Shown: piece by piece, positions 1 through 11,165 of the stretch | Layout of the letters: each line of letters begins with the position of its first letter | Numbering within the stretch: the first letter of the stretch is position 1 | From: Polaromonas sp. JS666 | GTDB taxonomy: Bacteria; Pseudomonadota; Gammaproteobacteria; Burkholderiales; Burkholderiaceae_C | Reading direction: 5' to 3' | NCBI RefSeq assembly: GCF_000013865.1 | Contig: NC_007948.1 | Location: forward strand, 4,517,001-4,581,000 | Length of the DNA: 64,000 nucleotides | Program-made: the position numbers and the translations under genes | The notes under the pieces: generated by a model | Databases searched by the model: none | What the model was told of the DNA's origin: nothing | What the model saw: only the letters and a program-made list of their open reading frames with translations

Positions 1-221
1 TCCTTGTAGTCGGTGACAGGCTGAACCTTGACCGGCCGCTTGAGCAGTTTGCTCAGGTCTTCCGAAATCTCCCGAAAACGCTCGACGGTGGCGACGGGGT
101 TGACGCGGTAGGTCACGCCCTCGTTCACCGCGAACAGCAGCGGACCGCCCTGGGCCCAAGCCGACCCGGCCACCGCACCCAGCCAGAGAGCCAGCGCACA
201 CAGACACTTACGAATGCTCAT
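1..221 (-). CDS. PhnD-like phosphate/phosphonate-type ABC substrate-binding protein, N-terminal part
   Basis: Only the first ~73 codons are in the window; the gene runs off the left edge. It starts at the ATG whose complement is 219-221. A signal peptide is clear: MSIRK, then a hydrophobic core (LCALALWLGAVAGSAWA) ending in AWA-Q. The mature start reads GGPLLFAVNEGVTYR and continues with VNPVATVERFREISEDLSKL. That order is typical of the COG3221/PhnD-like periplasmic binding proteins (family knowledge). These bind oxyanions or act as sensor proteins, and the name does not fix the ligand. No neighbouring permease is visible. Confidence 0.6.
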   Translation of the reverse strand, partial: MSIRKCLCALALWLGAVAGSAWAQGGPLLFAVNEGVTYRVNPVATVERFREISEDLSKLLKRPVKVQPVTDYK

Positions 222-613
222 GAAATTCTTTCGGATAATAGGAACGTCCGGCGATTATCACGTTACAAATTCTTGCACTCCCTCGGGTTAACCTGCATAC
301 CGCGTTGCCGCCACGCCCGCGCTTGCTCTTGATGCCCTTGCCCGTGAAATAGTGCACAAGTTCATCCAAGCTCAACCCACTGCGCGTTGTTTTTAAACTC
401 AAACCGACTTCGCGCATTGACAACTTAAATCCTTATTCCAACCGCGATCCTTCGTCCCCTTCGTCCCTTTGCGCGGCCGGTGCCGCCGGCATGCAGCCCT
501 CGCCGCGGCCTGGCGCCAACCTTGGGCACGAATCCATCACTTTCATTGTGTGCCGCTACGCCCTGGTTGCCGTACCAGCGCCAGAGCGGTCTAACCAGGA
601 CATTTACCCAGTC
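222..613. other. Intergenic stretch with a dispersed-repeat copy
   Basis: About 390 bases between two outward-facing genes. The left part is AT-richer than its surroundings. Short open frames exist on both strands but none has a ribosome binding site or recognisable protein. Bases 521-559 resemble an inverted copy at 40609-40647 (see the repeat entries). Promoters for the flanking genes are presumably here, but I could not pick a convincing -35/-10. Confidence 0.5.
521..559 (+). repeat. Dispersed repeat, copy A
   Basis: 39 bases beginning CTTGGGCACGAATCCATC. They match the reverse complement of 40609-40647 at 33 of 39 positions by eye. Both copies are in non-coding DNA 40 kb apart. No function known to me. 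Confidence 0.6.
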
Positions 614-1111
614 ATGACGTCAAAGATGCTCCGACTCACGCTCTTGTTCATCGCTGCCTGTACCCATTTTTCCGGGGTCAGCGCCCAAAACACGACGAAA
701 GCCGCATGCCCGCCCGCCCACGCCCTGAAGGCCGAGCAGCTGCACGGCCTGTGGGCTGTGCGCTTCAGCCAGCCGCCTGCCGGCTTGCCGGCCCGCGCCA
801 CCATGCGGCTGGAGCGGCATGCGGAATTCACGGAAAGCCTGGCCGGCACGGTCAGCCGTGAACTGCGCGGAACCAAAGACGCGCCTAAGGCTGCCGGCCA
901 CGCCGCGAAAGCCGCGCTGGCAGGCGATCTGGAGGATGGCCTGCTGCTGCTGGATGAGTCGTCCGACAACATCAGCATCACCGGCACCTGGAATGGTGAA
1001 GCGGTGGAAGGCTCCTGCGGCCGGATGTTCCGGGGCACCTGGAAAGACACCAGCAGCAGCGCACCGGCCAACGCGCCCGACGTGCCCTTCACCCTGACCC
1101 GATTACCTTGA
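614..1111 (+). CDS. Small secreted protein of unknown function
   Basis: 165 residues if started at ATG 614 (MTSKMLRLTLLFIAACTHFSGVSAQ, a signal peptide cleaved near SAQ); ATG 626 is an alternative. Upstream codons in frame do not look like protein and are excluded. The mature part has two cysteines (AACPPAHAL and EGSCGRMFRG) that could form a disulfide. It contains HGLWAVRFSQP and SITGTWNG, which look like beta strands of a small barrel. It ends just before pldA and may be co-transcribed with it, suggesting an envelope role. I do not recognise a named family. Confidence 0.7.
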   Translation: MTSKMLRLTLLFIAACTHFSGVSAQNTTKAACPPAHALKAEQLHGLWAVRFSQPPAGLPARATMRLERHAEFTESLAGTVSRELRGTKDAPKAAGHAAKAALAGDLEDGLLLLDESSDNISITGTWNGEAVEGSCGRMFRGTWKDTSSSAPANAPDVPFTLTRLP

Positions 1112-1128
1112 GGATTTCACCCGCCGTG

Positions 1129-2388
1129 ATGACTGACGCCATGTCCCTCCCCCTGCCTCTCCAACGATTCACTCCGGCCCGCCGCCTGCCCTGCGCCCTT
1201 ATGCTCGCCGGCCTGCTGACCGGCGCGGCGCAGGCCCAAGCCGTGCCGGCGGCCGGTGTGCCGCTCCAGCGTCCGGCCAGCGAGGGCTGGCAGGCTTGCC
1301 AGGCCCTGAAAAACGATCCCGCGGCGCAGCTGACGTGTTTTCAGCAATGGGCGGACTCGCAATCGCCCGCCGCAGCGCCTGCGGGCACGGCAGCCGGCAA
1401 GCCGGCACCCACGCTGACCACCGCACCGGCCAACCCGGACACGGGCCAGCCGGCCATGCCGGTGCTGGTGCTGCCCGCCATGAACAGCGATGCACCGGAC
1501 GGCAAACCGCTCGGCTGCAAAAACGACCAGTACGGCGTGCTCTCCAGGTTCTGGGAACTGCAGCGCGGCACCGACTGCGATACCTTTTCCCTGCGCGGCT
1601 ACCGGCCCACCTCGCTGGCCGTCTCGGCCTCCGACAGCGTGAACACCCAGCCGTCATCGACGGCCGCCGGCCACACGGCCCTGACGGCGCAGGCCTATGG
1701 CCGCACCGAGAACAAAATCCAGCTGTCGGTCCGCACCAAGATCGCCAAGGGCCTGCTCAAAAGCGGCCCTGCGGACCAGGACGACCACGACTCGCTGTGG
1801 TTTGGCTACACCCAGCAAAGTTACTGGCAGCTGTTCAACGGCGGACTGTCACGCCCGTTTCGCAATACCGACCATGAACCCGAGCTGATCTATATCTACC
1901 CGCACCAGATTCCGCTGGCCGGTGGCTGGAACTACCGGCTCTCCGGGCTGGGGCTGGTGCACCAGTCCAACGGGCAGTCGCTGCCGCTGTCACGCAGCTG
2001 GAACCGCGTCTACCTGATGGGTGCGGCCGAGAAAACACTGGCCGGCGACTCCAGCCTGACACTGCAGGGCCGGGTCTGGGACCGGCTGCGCGAGTCGTCC
2101 GGCAATGACGACAACCCCGGCATCGAAAACTACGTGGGCCGCGCAGAACTGACCGGCGCCTGGCAGATCAACAAGGCCCACAGCCTGGGCCTCACGATGC
2201 GGCATTCGCTGCGCAAGGAGGCCCGTGGCTCGGCCCGCCTGGACTGGATGGTGGGGCCCGCGTCCTCATCCAGCTACACCGGCCTGCGCTACCACGTGCA
2301 GTTGTTCAGCGGCTATGGCGACAGCCTGCTGGACTTCAACAGAAAGCGCACTGTGTTGAGCCTGGGCCTGAGCGTGGTGGATTGGTAG
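1129..2388 (+). CDS. pldA: Outer-membrane phospholipase A (OMPLA)
   Basis: A beta-barrel outer-membrane enzyme that hydrolyses phospholipids displaced into the outer leaflet and acts as a calcium-dependent dimer (family knowledge). With start ATG 1129, the catalytic residues are visible as GLVHQSNGQS and SRSWNR: His278, Ser280 and Asn292. Their spacing is identical to the E. coli triad H142/S144/N156. A signal peptide (CALMLAGLLTGAAQAQA) is followed by an unusually long Pro/Ala-rich linker of ~90 residues before the barrel. ATG 1141 is an alternative start. A TTG in frame at 1108 would overlap the upstream gene but has no ribosome site. Confidence 0.93.
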   Translation: MTDAMSLPLPLQRFTPARRLPCALMLAGLLTGAAQAQAVPAAGVPLQRPASEGWQACQALKNDPAAQLTCFQQWADSQSPAAAPAGTAAGKPAPTLTTAPANPDTGQPAMPVLVLPAMNSDAPDGKPLGCKNDQYGVLSRFWELQRGTDCDTFSLRGYRPTSLAVSASDSVNTQPSSTAAGHTALTAQAYGRTENKIQLSVRTKIAKGLLKSGPADQDDHDSLWFGYTQQSYWQLFNGGLSRPFRNTDHEPELIYIYPHQIPLAGGWNYRLSGLGLVHQSNGQSLPLSRSWNRVYLMGAAEKTLAGDSSLTLQGRVWDRLRESSGNDDNPGIENYVGRAELTGAWQINKAHSLGLTMRHSLRKEARGSARLDWMVGPASSSSYTGLRYHVQLFSGYGDSLLDFNRKRTVLSLGLSVVDW

Positions 2389-2406
2389 TCCTCCTTCGCT
2401 GCAGCT

Positions 2407-3345
2407 TCAGGGCGCCCCGATCTTGCCGTGCGCCCGCACCAGGCAATCGTGAAAGGCCTGTACCACGCGCGACGGCTGGGGGGAACGCCTGAGCAGGCTC
2501 ACAAAAGTGCAGGGGTAGCGGAACACGGCGGGCTGCACCGCCCGCATCTGGCCGCGTCGCTCAAACCCCTCGGCGTAATGGTCTGGCAGGAAGCCGAGAA
2601 ATTTCCCCGAGAGAATCAGGGTGGCAATGGCCTCCTGGTCAAACCCCGTGGCCTTGCGCGACAGGCCGGCGCTGTGGCTTAAGGCCATGTTGGGCGAGTG
2701 ATAGCCCAGCCCCGCGAAATGATAGGCCTGCAGCCCGTCCCAGGTCAGCGAAGACCCCGGGTCGGCGCCAAACAGCGGATGCTGCGCGCCGCAGTACAGC
2801 AGCATGGTCTCGCTGAACAGCTCGGCATACAGCAGACTGTGAGAAGTGCGGTGGGCCGGAATGATGCCCACCTGGTAGCTGCCATCCATCACGCCACGCT
2901 CGATGGCGTTGATTGAAGCCACATGCAGTTGCAGGTGCACGTCGGGCGCCTGTTCGGTGAATTCGGCAATCGCCTCACCAATGTGGGCCCGCGGATTGCT
3001 GGCGGTCTTGTCGAACACTGCGACCGCCAGCGCTCCCCCCATGCGTGAGTGGATATCGTCGATGCTGTTGCGGAAACCCTCCACCGAAGCCAGCAAGCGC
3101 AAAGTCTCTTCGTAGACCCGTTGCCCCTCGGGCGTGAGGGCAAAACCGGCCCGGCCACGGCGGCACAGCACCAGGCCCAGCCGGGTCTCCAGGTCCTTCA
3201 CATGGCGGCTCACCGTGGACGTGCCGATGTTGAGCTCCAGCTCAGCCGCGGCCATGCCACCGCAATCCACCACGCTCTTGAACACCTGCAGCAGCCGCAG
3301 GTCCATGTCGCTCAACTGCCCCAGCACGGCGCGCTTCACTTGCAT
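2407..3345 (-). CDS. LysR-family transcriptional regulator
   Basis: 312 residues. The N-terminal winged helix-turn-helix covers about residues 14-75 (DLRLLQVFKSVVDCGGMAAA, then STVSRHVKDLETRLG), followed by a periplasmic-binding-like effector domain. It is divergent from the omega-aminotransferase, with 155 bases between the starts. This is the usual layout in which a LysR protein controls its divergent neighbour (inference). Start ATG 3345 is preceded by GAGG. The effector is not identifiable from sequence; a beta-alanine or amine-derived compound would fit. Confidence 0.88.
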   Translation of the reverse strand: MQVKRAVLGQLSDMDLRLLQVFKSVVDCGGMAAAELELNIGTSTVSRHVKDLETRLGLVLCRRGRAGFALTPEGQRVYEETLRLLASVEGFRNSIDDIHSRMGGALAVAVFDKTASNPRAHIGEAIAEFTEQAPDVHLQLHVASINAIERGVMDGSYQVGIIPAHRTSHSLLYAELFSETMLLYCGAQHPLFGADPGSSLTWDGLQAYHFAGLGYHSPNMALSHSAGLSRKATGFDQEAIATLILSGKFLGFLPDHYAEGFERRGQMRAVQPAVFRYPCTFVSLLRRSPQPSRVVQAFHDCLVRAHGKIGAP

Positions 3346-3500
3346 AAAACCTCAAGTAAACATTGATATTGCATGCTTTTAGAGGTTAACAGAACACTCC
3401 AGAATGTCCTCATCGCCTCGCCAAAGGGCTCGCGGGCTCTCGGGCTCTCGCGAGAGGCCGCTCCCCACCATTTCCTGACCCTAAACACCGGAGAAAGCAC

Positions 3501-4859
3501 ATGCGCTTCACTGACCTTGAGCAACCGACAACGGCCGCCGGCCCCCGCATGGATGCCGCCTGGCTCGACGCCCACTGGATGCCCTACACCGCCAACCGCA
3601 GCTTCAAGGCCAACCCGCGCATGGTGGTGGAGGCCAGTGGGGCCTACCTGACGGATGCCGGGGGACGCAAGATTTTTGACGGCCTTTCGGGCCTCTGGTG
3701 CTCGGGCTTGGGCCACTGCCGGCGCGAAATCACCGAGGCCGTGAGCCGCCAGGTCAGCAAGCTCGACTACGCACCGGCCTTCCAGTTCGGCCACCCGCTG
3801 GCCTTCGAGCTGGCCAACAAGATCAAGGAACTGACGCCCCAAGGGCTGGACTACGTGTTCTTCACCGGCTCGGGCTCCGAGGCGGCCGACACCTCGCTCA
3901 AGATGGCGCGGGCTTACTGGCGCGCCAAGGGCCAGGCCGGCAAAACGCGCCTGATCGGCCGCGAGAAGGGCTACCACGGCGTCAACTTCGGCGGCATTTC
4001 GGTCGGCGGCATCGCGGCCAACCGCAAGCTGTTTGGCCAAGGGGTCGAGGCCGACCACCTGCCGCACACCCAGCCGCCGACCGGCTCCTTTCACCGCGGT
4101 ATGCCGCCCACCGGCGCCGAGCTGGCCGACCGCCTGCTCGACGTGATCGCGCTGCACGACGCGTCCAACATCGCCGCCGTGATCGTCGAACCCTTCTCCG
4201 GTTCGGCCGGCGTGGTGATTCCGCCGCAGGGCTATTTGCAGCGCCTGCGCGAGATCTGCACCGCGCACAACATCCTGCTGATTTTTGACGAGGTCATCAC
4301 CGGCTTTGGCCGCTGCGGCGCCTGGACCGGCGCCGAGGCCTTTGGCGTGGTGCCCGACATCATGAACATCGCCAAGCAGGTGACCAATGGCGCGCAGCCG
4401 CTGGGCGCCGTGGTCGCGACAAAAGACATCTACGACACCTTCATGGACGCGGGCGGCCCGGAGTACATGATCGAGTTCCCGCACGGCTACACCTACTCGG
4501 CCCACCCAGTGGCCTGCGCCGCCGGCGTGGCCGCGCTCGATGTGCTGCAGAAGGAAGACATGATCGGCCGCGTCAAGGCGCTGGCGCCGCATTTCGAGAA
4601 CGCCGTGCACAGCCTCAAAGGCAGCAAGCATGTGGCCGACATCCGCAACTACGGCCTGGCCGCCGGCTTCACGATTGCCGCGCTGCCGGGCGAGCCGGCA
4701 CGCCGCCCCTACGAGATTGCGATGAACTGCTGGAAGAAGGGCTTCTACGTGCGCTACGGCGGCGACACCATCCAGCTGGCCCCGCCCTTCATCAGCGAAA
4801 AGGCCGAGATCGACCGGCTGATCAACGCGCTGGGCGATGCGCTGGCCGAAACGGCATAA
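3501..4859 (+). CDS. Omega-amino acid:pyruvate aminotransferase (class III, PLP)
   Basis: 452 residues, the normal length of beta-alanine:pyruvate transaminases. The enzyme transfers an amino group from beta-alanine or other omega-amines to pyruvate, giving malonate semialdehyde and alanine. The class III signature is present: LLIFDEVITGFGRCG, then NIAKQVTNGAQPLGAV with the PLP lysine at residue 292. FFTGSGSEAADTSLKMAR binds the cofactor phosphate. Start ATG 3501 has GGAGA eight bases upstream. No methylmalonate-semialdehyde dehydrogenase, a frequent partner, is adjacent. Confidence 0.9.
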   Translation: MRFTDLEQPTTAAGPRMDAAWLDAHWMPYTANRSFKANPRMVVEASGAYLTDAGGRKIFDGLSGLWCSGLGHCRREITEAVSRQVSKLDYAPAFQFGHPLAFELANKIKELTPQGLDYVFFTGSGSEAADTSLKMARAYWRAKGQAGKTRLIGREKGYHGVNFGGISVGGIAANRKLFGQGVEADHLPHTQPPTGSFHRGMPPTGAELADRLLDVIALHDASNIAAVIVEPFSGSAGVVIPPQGYLQRLREICTAHNILLIFDEVITGFGRCGAWTGAEAFGVVPDIMNIAKQVTNGAQPLGAVVATKDIYDTFMDAGGPEYMIEFPHGYTYSAHPVACAAGVAALDVLQKEDMIGRVKALAPHFENAVHSLKGSKHVADIRNYGLAAGFTIAALPGEPARRPYEIAMNCWKKGFYVRYGGDTIQLAPPFISEKAEIDRLINALGDALAETA

Positions 4860-5037
4860 GCAGCCCCTCACACTGCACACATACTGCACGCGCACTGCAC
4901 GCGCAGCGTTCGCTGCGGTAATTCGCTATTGTTTTTAGCATCTCCTTCGCATACCCTGATCAGGCGGGCTTCGCCGGACGCTGTTGTTGCACAAAGCGCC
5001 GGTCGTGCCTGCCCAACCTGGTGCGCAAGGAGACGTC

Positions 5038-7152
<2,115 letters not shown>

Positions 7153-7290
7153 GCAGGGTCGCCGCGGCGGGCGCCGCTGTGGGTGCAGGCCTGGCTGAAC
7201 CACAAACGGGTTTGCTTTAAGCTGTGCCAATGACCAACACAGCATTTTTCGCAGGCAGGCGACGGCAGAACCCGGCCCCACCATCCCGCC

Positions 7291-8637
7291 ATGCTTGAGC
7301 CGGCCGATTTCACCCTGGGCTGCATCATCGTCGGCGCGCTGCTGATCGTGATGACCCTGAGCGGCTCCTTCATTGCACGCCTGCCGCTGAGCGCGGCGAT
7401 GCTCTACCTCGGTGTGGGCGTGGCCATCGGGCCGATGGGTCTGGGCCTGCTCAAGCTTGACGCGCTGAAGAACGTGGCGCTGCTGGAACGGCTCACCGAG
7501 GTGGCCGTGCTGATATCGCTGTTCACCGCGGGCATGAAGCTGAAACTGCCGCTGACAGACCCGCGCTGGCGCATCCCGGTGCAGCTGGCCACGGTGTCGA
7601 TGTTGGCCACGGTGGGCGCCATCACGGCACTCGGCGTGTGGGGACTGGGCTTGCCGCTGGGGGCGGCCGTGCTGCTTGGCGCGATTCTGGCCCCCACCGA
7701 CCCGGTGCTGGCGTCTGACGTGCAGGTGGCCAATGTGGGGGACCGGGATCGCCTGCGCTTTGGCCTGACCGGCGAAGGCGGCCTCAACGACGGCTCGGCC
7801 TTCCCCTTCGTCATGCTGGGGCTGGGCCTGCTGGGCCTGCACGAACTGGGCGACGGCGGCTGGCGCTGGTGGACCGTCGACGTGCTGTGGGCGGTGGCCG
7901 GCGGCCTCGGCCTGGGCTACCTGATGGGCACGCTGATCGGCCGCGTCATCCTCTACCTGCGCATGCGCCATCGCGAGGCGCTGGGCTCTGACGAATTCAT
8001 TGCCCTGGGGCTGATCGCCCTGACCTACGGCCTGGCCCTGGTCAGCCAGACCTACGGCTTTCTTGCCGTGTTCGCGGCCGGGCTGGCGCTCCGGCGCATT
8101 GACGAGTTGCCGCAAGTGCCGGTCGCCCCGCCTGCGCCCGAGCTGAGCGCCGCAGAACAGCATGCCTCTGGCGCCGAAGCTCCCGCCCACATGATGAACG
8201 AGGTGCAGCGCTTCAACAGCCAGCTGGAAAGCTTTGTCGAGGTGGCCATGGTGCTGACCGTGGGGGTGCTGGTTGCCACGGTACGCTTTCACAGCGAAGT
8301 GCTGTGGTTCATCCCGGTGCTGTTCCTGGTGATTCGCCCGCTGGCCGTGTACCTTGGCCTGCTGGGCACGCCCGTGAAGGGCGCGCAGCGCCGCCTGATG
8401 GGCTGGTTCGGCATTCGCGGCATTGGTTCGCTGTATTACCTGCTCTACGCGATCAGCCACGACATTGAAACAGCACTGGCGCAGCGCCTGCTGTCCATCA
8501 CGCTGGCCGTGGTCATTGCCTCGGTCATTGCGCACGGCATTTCGGTCACGCCGCTGATGAAGCGCTATGAGGCGCGCAAGACATCGCGCCGGGGCCCGGA
8601 CGCCGACCGGCCGGCGTCCGGCACGTCACCTGAGTAA
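7291..8637 (+). CDS. Cation:proton antiporter (CPA1/NhaP type)
   Basis: 448 residues, inner-membrane protein with about 11-12 hydrophobic segments. ILAPTDPVLASDV and FGLTGEGGLNDGSAFPF are the conserved TDP and GEG-LND ion-binding motifs of the Na+/H+ exchanger domain. An acidic/Ala-rich cytoplasmic loop lies around residues 270-305. The family exchanges Na+, K+ or Li+ for protons and helps keep pH and salt balance; the ion here cannot be assigned. The gene stands alone 138 bases after EF-G. No strong ribosome site precedes ATG 7291, so the start is moderately certain. Confidence 0.87.
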   Translation: MLEPADFTLGCIIVGALLIVMTLSGSFIARLPLSAAMLYLGVGVAIGPMGLGLLKLDALKNVALLERLTEVAVLISLFTAGMKLKLPLTDPRWRIPVQLATVSMLATVGAITALGVWGLGLPLGAAVLLGAILAPTDPVLASDVQVANVGDRDRLRFGLTGEGGLNDGSAFPFVMLGLGLLGLHELGDGGWRWWTVDVLWAVAGGLGLGYLMGTLIGRVILYLRMRHREALGSDEFIALGLIALTYGLALVSQTYGFLAVFAAGLALRRIDELPQVPVAPPAPELSAAEQHASGAEAPAHMMNEVQRFNSQLESFVEVAMVLTVGVLVATVRFHSEVLWFIPVLFLVIRPLAVYLGLLGTPVKGAQRRLMGWFGIRGIGSLYYLLYAISHDIETALAQRLLSITLAVVIASVIAHGISVTPLMKRYEARKTSRRGPDADRPASGTSPE

Positions 8638-8939
8638 CAGCCGCAGCGCTCCGCACAGGGGGCCGCTGCAACGTGTATCAAGTTATTCGTAACCAACCCC
8701 CGACTCCCCGACTGCTGAAGCAAGAGGGCGCAAGCAGCCATTGTTTTGCAGCAACTGCCACGCAGTCCCCGACCGTACCTGAGCGATTTTTGCAAGGGCC
8801 TGGACGATCTCTGCGCACCCACCACATACAAAGAAAAAGGCCCCGGAACCTGTTACGGCGCCGGAGCCTTTGCGTGAGTACACCGTACACCGGGGGTGCC
8901 AGCCTGGAGCGGGCACCTGCCGTGTCTCACTGGCGTCGC
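8638..8939. other. Intergenic region between convergent genes
   Basis: About 300 bases between the convergent antiporter and DUF4148 genes. Apart from the terminator hairpin at 8835-8872 I see nothing coding on either strand. Confidence 0.6.
8835..8872 (-). terminator. Intrinsic terminator of the DUF4148 gene
   Basis: Read on the minus strand, CAAAGGCTCCGG pairs with CCGGGGCCTTTT across a 14-base loop (one mismatch). It is followed by a T-rich run (TTTTTCTTTG). It lies 68 bases past the stop of the minus-strand DUF4148 gene. Confidence 0.75.
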
Positions 8940-9230
8940 TTATTGCTGGACGGACTTCACGACGCCGACAGCACCTTGGGGCGCAGTGCCAGACGTGTCG
9001 CCACTGGACGCGCCCGGGTTTTGCTGGGTCGTTGCACCGTTGGAGCTGGAACTGGCCGTGGCCCCTCCACGCTGCCCCTGCAGCACTTCGGCCTGGACTT
9101 CGGCACGCGTGCGGGTCGACGGCGCTTTCATCTGATCCCACAGATAGGAATTGAAGGTTTCAGCCGATGCGGCTACGGAAGTCAGGGCGGCGACAGCAAG
9201 CACAGCGCTGGCGATCAATTTCGATTTCAT
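8940..9230 (-). CDS. DUF4148-type small secreted protein
   Basis: 96 residues. A signal peptide (MKSKLIASAVLAVAALTSVAASAE) is followed by the DUF4148 hallmark STRTRAEVQAEVLQGQRGG. The low-complexity tail is rich in Ser, Thr, Gln and Gly. DUF4148 proteins are abundant in Burkholderiales, are exported, and have no established function. The N-terminus closely resembles that of the second copy at 10775-11116 (MKSNLVSAATLAIAALATF), so the two are paralogues. They lie on opposite sides of a LysR gene, about 1.5 kb apart. It has its own terminator downstream. Confidence 0.85.
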   Translation of the reverse strand: MKSKLIASAVLAVAALTSVAASAETFNSYLWDQMKAPSTRTRAEVQAEVLQGQRGGATASSSSNGATTQQNPGASSGDTSGTAPQGAVGVVKSVQQ

Positions 9231-9390
9231 GATGAAGTCCTCTCAGAGTTTTTTTGACGTTTCCGGGCATGGCGGGCTCATCCATCCCGTCTGTCCAGCC
9301 TCGGTGAGTCGCCTTACAGGGGGGCTCCGGCTCATCGATGGACGAACTTTATTCCACTCAAGCAAATCAAAAAACAGCAAAATTAACAAT

Positions 9391-9414
9391 TTATTGCTGC
9401 TAAAACAGCAATAA
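9391..9414. promoter_or_regulatory. Perfect 9-bp inverted repeat before the LysR gene
   Basis: TTATTGCTG, six bases, CAGCAATAA. It lies 24 bases upstream of the LysR start at 9439 in an AT-rich stretch shared with the divergent DUF4148 gene. The inner part fits a T-N11-A LysR-type box, so autoregulation is plausible (inference). A small mRNA leader hairpin is the alternative. Confidence 0.5.
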
Positions 9415-9438
9415 TGAAGCGAAAAGCAAGGGTATTCC

Positions 9439-10365
9439 ATGGACCGGCTTCAATCAATGCGCGTGTTTCAACAGGTGGTGGACGACGGCAGCTTTGCCGC
9501 TGCCGCCCGTAAATTCGACCTGTCGTCGGCCGTGGTGACCCGGCTGGTCAGCGACCTGGAAGACCATCTGGGCGTGCGGCTGCTGCATCGCACCACCCGG
9601 CGCATGGCACTGACGGATGCAGGTGTTGCCTACCTGGCTCGCGTGCGCCACATCCTGAGCGACATCGACGAGGCCCACGCGGCGGCGCAGGCGCATGCCC
9701 AGGAGATGTCCGGCGTGATCCGCATCCTGACGCCGCCCATCTTCGGTGTGCATGTGCTGGGGCCGCTGGTGGCCGAGTTCGGGCGACGCTATCCCAAGGT
9801 CGTGCTCGATATTTACGTCGACTCGCCGCTCGTGCCGCCGGTGGAAGACTACGACCTGACGCTGCTGGGCGCGACCGATACCTTTGACGCCAACATCATT
9901 GCGCGGCCGATTGCCTCGTCGGACGGCATCCTGTGCGCCTCACCCGACTACCTGCGCCGCAATGGCATTCCGCAGCAGCCCGAAGACCTCGCCCGGCACC
10001 GCTGCCTGCGGATCAAGGCACCGGCGAACCGGCACCGCGTCTGGCGCCTCATCAATCCCGACGAGAATAGGCGCGAACTGGAAGTGCCGATCGAGCCCGC
10101 CATGCTGGTCAACCATTCCGACACGCTGATACGCGCCGGTGTCGACGGAGCCGGCATCATCAGCCAGTCGATCGACCTGGTGGCCAACCACCTCCACAGC
10201 GGCGCGCTGAAACGAATCCTGTCGCCCTGGATCACGGGCACCAACACCCTGTACGCGGCGCTGCCCAGCCGCAAATTCATTCCGGCAAGAACCAGCGTGT
10301 TTCTGGAATTCATGACCGAGTACACGCGAACTGTGATCAAGAAAATGGACGCGCGGCACGACTGA
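9439..10365 (+). CDS. LysR-family transcriptional regulator
   Basis: 308 residues of the CrgA/DsdC-like short-effector group. The N-terminal helix-turn-helix MDRLQSMRVFQQVVDDGSFA is followed by SSAVVTRLVSDLEDHLGVRL and the typical LHRTTRRMALTDAG. The effector domain follows from about residue 90. It is divergent from the DUF4148 gene, with an AT-rich 208-base gap carrying a perfect inverted repeat. Regulation of one or both flanking DUF4148 genes is a reasonable guess, but nothing proves it. Confidence 0.88.
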   Translation: MDRLQSMRVFQQVVDDGSFAAAARKFDLSSAVVTRLVSDLEDHLGVRLLHRTTRRMALTDAGVAYLARVRHILSDIDEAHAAAQAHAQEMSGVIRILTPPIFGVHVLGPLVAEFGRRYPKVVLDIYVDSPLVPPVEDYDLTLLGATDTFDANIIARPIASSDGILCASPDYLRRNGIPQQPEDLARHRCLRIKAPANRHRVWRLINPDENRRELEVPIEPAMLVNHSDTLIRAGVDGAGIISQSIDLVANHLHSGALKRILSPWITGTNTLYAALPSRKFIPARTSVFLEFMTEYTRTVIKKMDARHD

Positions 10366-10774
10366 GCTGAGCCTTTACCGCGCACACAAGGCCATCGCCC
10401 CGCGGCCGCGGCCGGTATGGAAGACCGGCCATCAGTCCCCATATGGCATGAGGGACTGGCACGTCCTTTCTGCAGAGAATCCGGCATCGACCGATTTCGC
10501 GATGTGCAATCAACGTCGCTGCAACGTAGCTGCGCTTGATGAGGCAGCGACGCAGAACTTTTAGCGCGTCAAAAAGTTCCAGCATCTCGCGCTTTCATTG
10601 TTCCAGTTTTGACAACGGAATGTTCTGCCAAAGCACACTTGTCTATCGACGATGCGGAACAAGGTTCAGTACATCGATGAGCCACCAACCTAACAGCGAC
10701 TCAGCGACGAAGGCCTCTCGGGCAGACAGCCCGTCCGACCGGATATTTCAAAAACATTCTCAAGGAAATTCATC
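10366..10774. other. Intergenic region, no gene seen
   Basis: About 410 bases. A hairpin with CAGTCCC at 10433-10439 and GGGACTG further right may end the LysR transcript, but no T-run follows. The rest is AT-richer than its neighbours and presumably holds the promoter of the DUF4148 gene at 10775. I see no credible reading frame. Confidence 0.5.
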
Positions 10775-11116
10775 ATGAAATCGAATCTTGTCTCTGCCGC
10801 CACTCTTGCCATCGCCGCGCTTGCCACGTTTGGATCAGCCAGCAGCTTTGCTGAAGGCCGCGACCCCTATCCGCTGGATCGCCTGGAGCAGGTAAGCGCC
10901 GCCAGCACCAAAACACGTGCTGACGTTCAGGCCGAGTTGCTGCAGGCACAGCGCGCAGGCTACAGCGTGAACATCGCCCGCACCTTCCAGGACCCGACCT
11001 TCGACAGCAAGCCTGACAGCGCCAGGACCCGTGCAGAGGTCAAGGCCGAAGCGGTGTCAACGGGATCCGCCGTATCGGTCAGCGCCCTTGAGCATGCCTA
11101 TCCTGCTGCTCAATAA
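10775..11116 (+). CDS. DUF4148-type small secreted protein
   Basis: 113 residues. The signal peptide (MKSNLVSAATLAIAALATFGSASSFAE) is cleaved near SFA-E. The family motif occurs twice: STKTRADVQAELLQAQRAGY and SARTRAEVKAEAV, i.e. a duplicated T-R-A-x-V-x-A-E element. Start ATG 10775 has AAGGAAA upstream. It is a paralogue of the gene at 8940-9230. Function is unknown in the family; export to the periplasm is expected. Confidence 0.85.
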   Translation: MKSNLVSAATLAIAALATFGSASSFAEGRDPYPLDRLEQVSAASTKTRADVQAELLQAQRAGYSVNIARTFQDPTFDSKPDSARTRAEVKAEAVSTGSAVSVSALEHAYPAAQ

Positions 11117-11165
11117 ACAAGCACCCTGAGCACCCGGCTTCGGCCATTGGCGGTGCGACAGCCAC

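Noticed and set aside
208-423. 71-codon minus-strand frame left of the secreted protein
   Set aside because: Overlaps the start of the PhnD-like gene, has no ribosome site and no recognisable content.
3336-4895. 519-codon minus-strand frame over the aminotransferase gene
   Set aside because: Antisense shadow of a clear class III aminotransferase; no domain, no ribosome site.
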